Both the position numbers and the translations under genes were made by a program. DNA of 5,348 nt from Acidisphaera sp035272265 (GTDB lineage: Bacteria; Pseudomonadota; Alphaproteobacteria; Acetobacterales; Acetobacteraceae). The stretch is from assembly GCA_035272265.1 (NCBI GenBank), contig DATEQV010000048.1, positions 1-5,348 on the forward strand, written 5' to 3'. This document shows positions 1 through 5,348 of the stretch, piece after piece (within the stretch, counting starts at the first letter, position 1; each line of letters begins with the position of its first letter). The notes under the pieces were generated by a model. The model ran no database searches, was not told where the DNA came from, and worked only from the letters and a program-made list of their open reading frames with translations.

Positions 1-728
1 AGCGCGTTGTTCAGGTCTTTCTGGTGTAGTTCGATGCGGCCACCGGGCTCGAAGTTGCGCTTGATCATGCGCTCGCCGTGCACCTCCAGGATGCGCGACG
101 ACGCAAAGCCGCCCATCAGCGCCGCGCGCACCTTGGCCGGATCGGCGCCGGCCTTGGAGGCGAACAGCAGCGCCTCGCCCACCGCCTCGATCGTCAGCGC
201 CACGATGATCTGGTTGGCAACTTTCGTCGTCTGCCCATCGCCGTTGCCGCCGACCAGCGTCACGTTCTTGCCCATCAGCTCGAAGACCGGGCGGGCCTTG
301 TCGAACGCCGCCTGCGGCCCGCCGACCATGATCGTCAGCGATGCCGCCTTGGCCCCGACCTCGCCGCCGGAGACCGGCGCGTCGAGGTACTGGCAGCCGT
401 GCTGCTCGATGCGCTTGGCGAACTCCTTGGTCGCCAGCGGCGAGATCGAGCTCATGTCGGCGACGATCTTGCCGGCGCTCAGCCCCTCCGCCACGCCGTC
501 CTTGCTGAACAGTACGGCCTCGACGTCGGGCGTGTCGGGGACCATGACGATGATCAGCTCGCCGTGCTGCGCGACCTCGCGCCCGGTCGCGCAGACCTTG
601 ACGCCCGCCTCGACCAGCTCGGCCGGCACGGGGCCGATCGTGTTGACGAACAGGCTGTGGCCCGCCTTGACCAGGTGCCCGGCCATGGGCCGGCCCATGA
701 TGCCCAAGCCGATGAAGCCGATCTGCAT
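1..728 (-). CDS. glxR: Tartronate semialdehyde reductase (2-hydroxy-3-oxopropionate reductase), C-terminus cut by window edge
   Basis: The enzyme reduces tartronate semialdehyde to D-glycerate with NAD(P)H in the cytoplasm, the second step of the glycerate pathway from glyoxylate. I translated 242 residues; about 50 more should lie beyond the left edge, since the family is about 290-300 residues long. Visible family marks, in order: an N-terminal Rossmann motif GFIGLGIMGRPM (residues 4-15), the substrate-binding segment DAPVSGGEVGAKA (116-128), the catalytic-lysine region GQTTKVANQ with K169 and N173 (165-173), GGFASSRIL (206-214), and a conserved KDLNNA near the cut end (237-242). The ATG is preceded at 8 nt by GGAGGGGG (complement of 737-744), a strong ribosome site that fixes the start. 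It lies 30 bp after gcl with no terminator between, so the two are almost certainly co-transcribed. GarR (galactarate/glucarate route) and GlxR (glyoxylate route) are the same enzyme type; I chose glxR because of gcl. Confidence 0.95.
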   Translation of the reverse strand, partial: MQIGFIGLGIMGRPMAGHLVKAGHSLFVNTIGPVPAELVEAGVKVCATGREVAQHGELIIVMVPDTPDVEAVLFSKDGVAEGLSAGKIVADMSSISPLATKEFAKRIEQHGCQYLDAPVSGGEVGAKAASLTIMVGGPQAAFDKARPVFELMGKNVTLVGGNGDGQTTKVANQIIVALTIEAVGEALLFASKAGADPAKVRAALMGGFASSRILEVHGERMIKRNFEPGGRIELHQKDLNNA

Positions 729-758
729 GACTGTTTCCCCCTCCGACGCTGCCGCGCG

Positions 759-2561
<1,803 letters not shown>

Positions 2562-2581
2562 CGCCGTTCCTCCCGCTGCCG

Positions 2582-2606
2582 CTCGTCGATCCGACGTACC
2601 GACGAG
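2582..2606 (-). other. Inverted repeat / potential stem-loop in the gcl leader
   Basis: CTCGTCG (2582-2588) and CGACGAG (2600-2606) are perfectly complementary 7-base arms around an 11-base spacer. They lie about 8 bp upstream of the gcl ribosome site (2567-2574). In RNA they would form a G/C-rich stem just before the ribosome site. As DNA they could be a second, unrelated operator. The arms differ from the TTTCCAC dyad. In DNA this rich in CG dinucleotides a chance repeat of this length is possible. Confidence 0.35.
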
Positions 2607-2646
2607 TATGCCCGGCGTGTCCGGCGCGCAAGGCGTTTCGGAAGTC

Positions 2647-2663
2647 TTTCCACGATGTGGAAA
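2647..2663. promoter_or_regulatory. Probable IclR-family operator upstream of gcl
   Basis: The sequence TTTCCAC-GAT-GTGGAAA is a perfect inverted repeat with 7-bp arms around a 3-bp centre. IclR-family regulators commonly bind short dyads built on TTCCA/TGGAA; the E. coli IclR consensus is of the form TGGAAAT-N-ATTTCCA. The site lies between an IclR-type gene and gcl, 18 bp after the regulator stop and about 94 bp before the gcl ATG. A partial third half-site, TTTCG at 2636-2640, is 11 bp (one helical turn) from the left arm in direct orientation. The dyad could instead form an RNA hairpin, but its 3-nt loop and lack of a following T-tract argue against a terminator. I see no other copy of these arms in the window. 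Confidence 0.65.
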
Positions 2664-2681
2664 CCGCCGCGACGGACGGAT

Positions 2682-3494
2682 TCAACCCGCCGGCGGAAGT
2701 GCGCCGCCCGAGGCTTCCGTGATGGCGCGCGCCGCGGCGGCGACCAGCGTGCCGAGTGCCTCCATCCGGCGGTCGTCGATGCGCGCGGACGGACCCGAGA
2801 TGGAGATGCCGGCCAGCGGGCTGCCGTGTTCGTCGAGCGCCGCTGCGGCGATGCAGCGCAGCCCGATCTCATGCTCCTCGTCGTCGATCGCGTAGCCGCG
2901 CGCACGGGTGGCGGCGAGATCGGCGTGCAGCGCGCGGCGGCTGGTGAGCGTCCGCGCGGTCATCGCCGGCAAGCCGTGCGGCGCCAGCACGCGATCGACC
3001 TCGCGCGCCTGCAGATGGGCGAGCATCGCCTTGCCCGCGCCGGAACAGTGCAGCTTGGCCCGCCCGCCGGGGCGCGCGATCGCGCGCATCATCCGGCGCG
3101 ACTCGACCTGCGCGATGCAGATCGCCTCGCCCTCCTCGGGGACATAGAGGTTGGCGGTCTCGCCGCTCGCCTCCATCAGCGCGCGCAGATGCGGGCGCGC
3201 GATCAGCGCGATGTCGCGCGTGTGGAGGAACGCGCTGCCGATCGTGAACGCGCGCACGCCCACCTGCCACACGCCGCCCACCGCTTCGAAGCGCACGAAG
3301 CGCGCCTGCTGCAGCGTCGTCAGCAACCGGTGCGCGGTGGACGGCGCGAGCCCGACGGCCTGTGCGACTGCAGTCAGCGTCAGCCCGTCATGGCTCGCTG
3401 CGATGGCATCGAGGATGCCGATCGCGCGCGTGAGCGACTGCACCTGGCCGCCGCGCTCAATGACCGGCGCCGCCTTCCGCGCGGCCTTGCCCAT
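2682..3494 (-). CDS. IclR-family transcriptional regulator (AllR/BhcR-like context)
   Basis: A 270-residue IclR-family regulator, typical in length (about 250-280). The N-terminal winged helix-turn-helix covers roughly residues 17-79: QSLTRAIGILDAIAA forms the first helix, and LTAVAQAVGLAPSTAHRLL (40-58) is the helix-turn-helix, with recognition helix near 51-61. The effector domain covers about 90-262 and carries the family marks CSGAGKAMLAHL (150-161), the acidic DDEEHEIGLRCIAAAALDEHG (204-224) and ISISGPSARI (230-239). I chose the ATG at 3494 because AGGAAAGGG precedes it by 7 nt and it gives a normal N-terminus. An upstream in-frame ATG (3539) would add 15 residues and lacks a clear ribosome site. 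The gene sits between gcl-glxR and a divergent sugar-acid dehydratase. By analogy with AllR and BhcR, both IclR-type regulators of glyoxylate metabolism, it probably controls these genes in response to glyoxylate or a related acid. Effector and sign of control cannot be read from sequence. Confidence 0.92.
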   Translation of the reverse strand: MGKAARKAAPVIERGGQVQSLTRAIGILDAIAASHDGLTLTAVAQAVGLAPSTAHRLLTTLQQARFVRFEAVGGVWQVGVRAFTIGSAFLHTRDIALIARPHLRALMEASGETANLYVPEEGEAICIAQVESRRMMRAIARPGGRAKLHCSGAGKAMLAHLQAREVDRVLAPHGLPAMTARTLTSRRALHADLAATRARGYAIDDEEHEIGLRCIAAAALDEHGSPLAGISISGPSARIDDRRMEALGTLVAAAARAITEASGGALPPAG

Positions 3495-3501
3495 GCACCG
3501 G

Positions 3502-3510
3502 CCCTTTCCT
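3502..3510 (-). promoter_or_regulatory. Ribosome binding site of the IclR-type gene
   Basis: Read on the minus strand this is AGGAAAGGG, ending 7 nt before the ATG at 3494. It decides the start: the reading frame stays open upstream to 3725, but the earlier in-frame ATG at 3539 has no comparable site and would add sequence unlike an IclR N-terminus. Confidence 0.6.
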
Positions 3511-3567
3511 GCCCAGAGCGCGTGGACTAGCGTCTGCATGCGGCCGCGACAACCGCCGAGGTCGATC

Positions 3568-3574
3568 GAGGGAG
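3568..3574 (+). promoter_or_regulatory. Ribosome binding site of the dehydratase gene
   Basis: GAGGGAG lies 8 nt before the GTG at 3583. It supports this GTG over the in-frame ATG at 3538, which has no purine-rich site upstream. The open frame runs back to 3151, but that part is antisense to the regulator and has no dehydratase-like sequence. Confidence 0.6.
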
Positions 3575-3582
3575 ACGCCCAG

Positions 3583-5112
3583 GTGAGCGAACAGGCTGCG
3601 CCGGTGATCCGTCTGCATCCCGAGGATGGCGTGGTGATCGCACGCGCAACCTTGTTGCCGGGCGCGCCGGTGGCCGACGGCGTGGCGGCGAGCCAGCGCA
3701 TCCCCGCCGGCCACAAGGTCGCCACGCGGCCGCACGCGGCGGGCGAGCCGGTGCGGCGCTACGGCCAGATCATCGGCTTCGCGACCGCGGCGATCGCGCC
3801 GGGCGAGCATGTGCACGTGCACAATCTCGGCATGGGCGATTTCGCGCGCGACTACGCGTACGGCGTCGATGCGACGCCGACCGAGATGCTCGATCCGCCG
3901 GCGACGTTCCAGGGCATCCGCCGCGCGGACGGACGGGTGGCGACGCGCAACTACATCGGCATCATCACCTCGGTGAACTGCAGCGCGCATGTCGCCGGAC
4001 TGATCGCCGACGCGTTCCGCCGCAACCCGTTCACCGGAAGCGACCCGATTGCCGACTGGCCGAACGTCGACGGCGTGGTGGCGCTGACCCACAAGACCGG
4101 CTGCGGCATGAGCATGGGCGAGCCGCTGAAGGTGCTGCGCCGCACGCTGGCCGGCTACGCGCGGCACGCGAATTTCTCGCACGTGATCGCGCTCGGTCTG
4201 GGCTGCGAGGTCAACCAGCTCGGCCCGATGATGGAGGAGCACCGGCTCTCGGGGCGCCTGCGCAGCATGGACATCCAGAGCATGGGCGGCACGCGGCGCA
4301 CGGTCGAGGCCGGCATGGCGTTCGTGCGCGAGGTGTTGGACGACGCCAACCGCGTCGTGCGCGAGACGGTGCCGGCAAGCGAGCTGACCGTGGCGCTGCA
4401 ATGCGGCGGCTCGGACGGATATTCGGGCGTGTCCGCGAATCCGGCGTTGGGGGCGGCGAGCGACCTGGTGGTGCGCAACGGCGGCTCGGTGATTTTGTCG
4501 GAAACCACCGAGACCTACGGGGCGGAGCACCTGCTGACCCGCCGTTCCGCGACCCGCGCGGTGGGCGAGCGGCTGGTCGAGCTGATGCGCTGGTGGGAGG
4601 ACTACACCGCGCGCAACGGCGCGGAGATCAACGCCAACCCGTCGCCCGGCAACAAGGCGGGGGGCCTGACGACGATCCTGGAGAAGTCGCTCGGGGCGAT
4701 GGCGAAGGCGGGCAGCACGAACCTCGTGGACGTGGTGCGCTACGCCGAGCCGGTGACGGCGAAGGGTTTCACGTTCATGGACACGCCCGGGTACGACCCG
4801 GTGGCCGCGACCGGTCAGGTGGCGGGCGGGGCGAACATCGTGTGCTTCACCACCGGGCGTGGCAGCGTGTTCGGCTGCAAGCCGGCGCCGTCGATCAAGA
4901 TCGCGACGAACACGCCGATGTATCAGCGCATGGACGAGGACATGGACGTCAACTGCGGCACCATCCTGGACGGCGAGGAGACGGTGCAGCAGGCGGGTGC
5001 CCGCATCTTCGACCTGATCCTGCGCGTCGCGAGTGGTGAGCGCAGCAAGAGCGAGGCCGCCGATTTCGGGGCTGCCGAGTTCGCGCCCTGGCAGCTCGGC
5101 GCGACGGTGTAG
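3583..5112 (+). CDS. UxaA/GarD-family sugar-acid dehydratase (altronate or galactarate dehydratase)
   Basis: A 509-residue cytoplasmic dehydratase of the UxaA/GarD family (about 495-525 residues), which removes water from sugar acids: D-altronate to 2-keto-3-deoxygluconate (UxaA) or galactarate to 5-keto-4-deoxyglucarate (GarD). An N-terminal SAF domain covers about residues 8-81, with PAGHKVA (41-47) and GEHVHVHN (74-81). After a linker comes the dehydratase body: RNYIGIITSVNC (122-133), HKTGCGM (170-176), LGLGCEVNQ (204-212), QCGGSDGYSGVSANP (273-287), ETYGAEHLL (310-318), NPSPGNKAGG (352-361), FTTGRGSVFG (422-431) and IKIATNT (438-444). Conserved cysteines at 133, 174, 208 and 274 are likely metal or active-site residues. 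By eye, GEHVHVHN, the TYGAEHLL stretch and DVVRY resemble UxaA more, whereas CGGSDGYSGVSANP and the ASELTV region are shared with GarD. Substrate is therefore left open. GTG start from the ribosome site at 3568-3574. It diverges from the regulator, which probably controls it. Confidence 0.93.
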   Translation: MSEQAAPVIRLHPEDGVVIARATLLPGAPVADGVAASQRIPAGHKVATRPHAAGEPVRRYGQIIGFATAAIAPGEHVHVHNLGMGDFARDYAYGVDATPTEMLDPPATFQGIRRADGRVATRNYIGIITSVNCSAHVAGLIADAFRRNPFTGSDPIADWPNVDGVVALTHKTGCGMSMGEPLKVLRRTLAGYARHANFSHVIALGLGCEVNQLGPMMEEHRLSGRLRSMDIQSMGGTRRTVEAGMAFVREVLDDANRVVRETVPASELTVALQCGGSDGYSGVSANPALGAASDLVVRNGGSVILSETTETYGAEHLLTRRSATRAVGERLVELMRWWEDYTARNGAEINANPSPGNKAGGLTTILEKSLGAMAKAGSTNLVDVVRYAEPVTAKGFTFMDTPGYDPVAATGQVAGGANIVCFTTGRGSVFGCKPAPSIKIATNTPMYQRMDEDMDVNCGTILDGEETVQQAGARIFDLILRVASGERSKSEAADFGAAEFAPWQLGATV

Positions 5113-5174
5113 ACTGGATGTAGAAAGCGAGCCTTGCCGGCGCGGCGACGCCCAACATTGTCAGCAGCGAATAG

Positions 5175-5192
5175 GGCGGACGCAAGTCCGCC
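5175..5192 (+). terminator. GNRA-capped stem-loop downstream of the dehydratase gene
   Basis: GGCGGAC (5175-5181) and GTCCGCC (5186-5192) pair perfectly around a GCAA tetraloop, 62 bp after the dehydratase stop. The seven-pair, G/C-rich stem with a GNRA loop should be very stable. No T-tract follows on either strand, so it is not a textbook intrinsic terminator. It may protect the mRNA 3' end, assist Rho-dependent termination, or belong to a dispersed intergenic repeat. The hexamer TTGTCA occurs on both sides of it in direct orientation (5158-5163 and 5198-5203). Confidence 0.4.
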
Positions 5193-5214
5193 GAGCGTTG
5201 TCAAGTCGCAGGAC

Positions 5215-5253
5215 AAAAAACGGACCGGCCTCAGCTCGACTTTCCGCATTTTT
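5215..5253. terminator. Possible weak bidirectional terminator between convergent genes
   Basis: An A6 tract (5215-5220) abuts CGGA (5221-5224). Eighteen bases later comes TCCG (5243-5246), followed after two bases by T5 (5249-5253). Read on either strand this gives a short stem followed by a T-tract, with the T6 directly adjacent on the minus strand. The position fits termination of a convergent gene ending at 5269 and of the dehydratase transcript. The stem has only four pairs and a long loop, so the call rests on layout more than on stability. Confidence 0.25.
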
Positions 5254-5268
5254 CGGGTGGGGCCACGA

Positions 5269-5348
5269 CTAACCGGCTGCCCAGAAGATGTCCTCTGATG
5301 CGATGAACTGGAGGGCGCGGTCGATGGTCATGACGGTGCGCCCGAATG
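5269..5348 (-). CDS. C-terminal end of an unidentified convergent gene (partial)
   Basis: On the minus strand a frame is open from the right edge to a TAG stop at 5271-5269, giving 25 residues that include TVMTIDRALQFIASEDIFW and end in AAG. I do not recognise the protein. Support for coding: 21 of the 25 codons end in G or C, as in the other genes here; the residue mix is like a normal amphipathic C-terminus; and a terminator-like element lies just beyond the stop. The other open minus-strand frame through this stretch is rich in arginine, histidine and proline, as antisense or out-of-frame shadows in high-GC DNA usually are. The fragment is too short for any functional call. Confidence 0.4.
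   Translation of the reverse strand, partial: FGRTVMTIDRALQFIASEDIFWAAG

Larger units (their letters stand above)
3495..3582. promoter_or_regulatory. Divergent promoter region between the regulator and the dehydratase
   Basis: These 88 bp must carry start signals for both genes, unless the dehydratase promoter lies inside the regulator gene. For the regulator (minus strand) a weak pair is TTGTCG (complement of 3547-3552) and TAGTCC (complement of 3524-3529) with a 17-bp spacer; the -10 match is poor. For the dehydratase I see no convincing pair. Short self-complementary stretches occur: GCATGC (3536-3541), GCGGCCGC (3540-3547) and TCGATCGA (3562-3569). None resembles the TTTCCAC/GTGGAAA dyad. 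Imperfect half-sites TTTCC (3505-3509) and GTGGA (3522-3526) are present, but their spacing is wrong for the same operator. Confidence 0.45.

Noticed and set aside
3151..3582. Possible N-terminal extension of the dehydratase (open frame upstream of the GTG).
   Set aside because: The segment is antisense to the regulator and unlike any SAF-domain start. The GTG at 3583 has a good ribosome site and gives the normal family length. The ATG at 3538 remains a minor alternative.
3495..3725. Extended N-terminus of the IclR-type protein from the ATG at 3725.
   Set aside because: It would overlap the start of the divergent dehydratase by about 140 bp and add 77 residues unlike the family. The ATG at 3494 is well supported.
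3457..4530. A 357-codon minus-strand frame inside the dehydratase gene.
   Set aside because: Arg/His/Ala-rich antisense shadow with no motif; the plus strand encodes an unambiguous UxaA/GarD-family enzyme.
5199..5204. A perfect TTGACA on the minus strand (complement of 5199-5204), resembling a -35 box.
   Set aside because: No acceptable -10 element lies 16-18 bp downstream, and the direction leads into the end of the dehydratase gene with no gene to serve.
4923..5272. Small frames of about 78-108 codons over the end of the dehydratase gene and the intergenic tail.
   Set aside because: They overlap a well-supported gene, lack convincing ribosome sites and have shadow-like composition.

Overview
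The window comes from a high-GC bacterium. Strong G/C bias at third codon positions, an IclR-family regulator and the enzyme set fit a proteobacterium (alpha or beta). I cannot name a genus from the sequence alone. It holds four metabolic/regulatory genes plus the edge of a fifth. It reads as a small sugar-acid/glyoxylate catabolic locus, not as a mobile or defence island.

Layout. On the minus strand, in order of transcription, are an IclR-type regulator (3494-2682), glyoxylate carboligase gcl (2561-759) and tartronate semialdehyde reductase glxR/garR (728 to the left edge, C-terminus missing). Only 30 bp separate gcl and glxR. A 120-bp gap between the regulator and gcl carries a perfect 17-bp dyad of the TTCCA/TGGAA type expected for an IclR operator. 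On the plus strand, diverging from the regulator across 88 bp, is a full-length UxaA/GarD-family sugar-acid dehydratase (3583-5112). The last ~235 bp hold a strong GNRA-capped stem-loop, an A-tract/stem/T-tract element, and what looks like the C-terminal end of a convergent minus-strand gene (stop at 5269-5271).

How the parts work together (inference from families). Gcl condenses two glyoxylates to tartronate semialdehyde and CO2, and GlxR reduces this to D-glycerate. The UxaA/GarD-family protein dehydrates a hexonate or hexarate. If its substrate is galactarate, an aldolase encoded elsewhere would also give tartronate semialdehyde, so both branches would meet at GlxR. The regulator between the branches is well placed to control both, probably in response to glyoxylate or a related acid. 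The hydroxypyruvate isomerase gene (hyi), often found between gcl and glxR, is absent here.

I found no tRNA, rRNA, CRISPR array, insertion sequence or obviously novel system. The most useful leads are the operator architecture, the unresolved substrate of the dehydratase and the unidentified convergent ORF.
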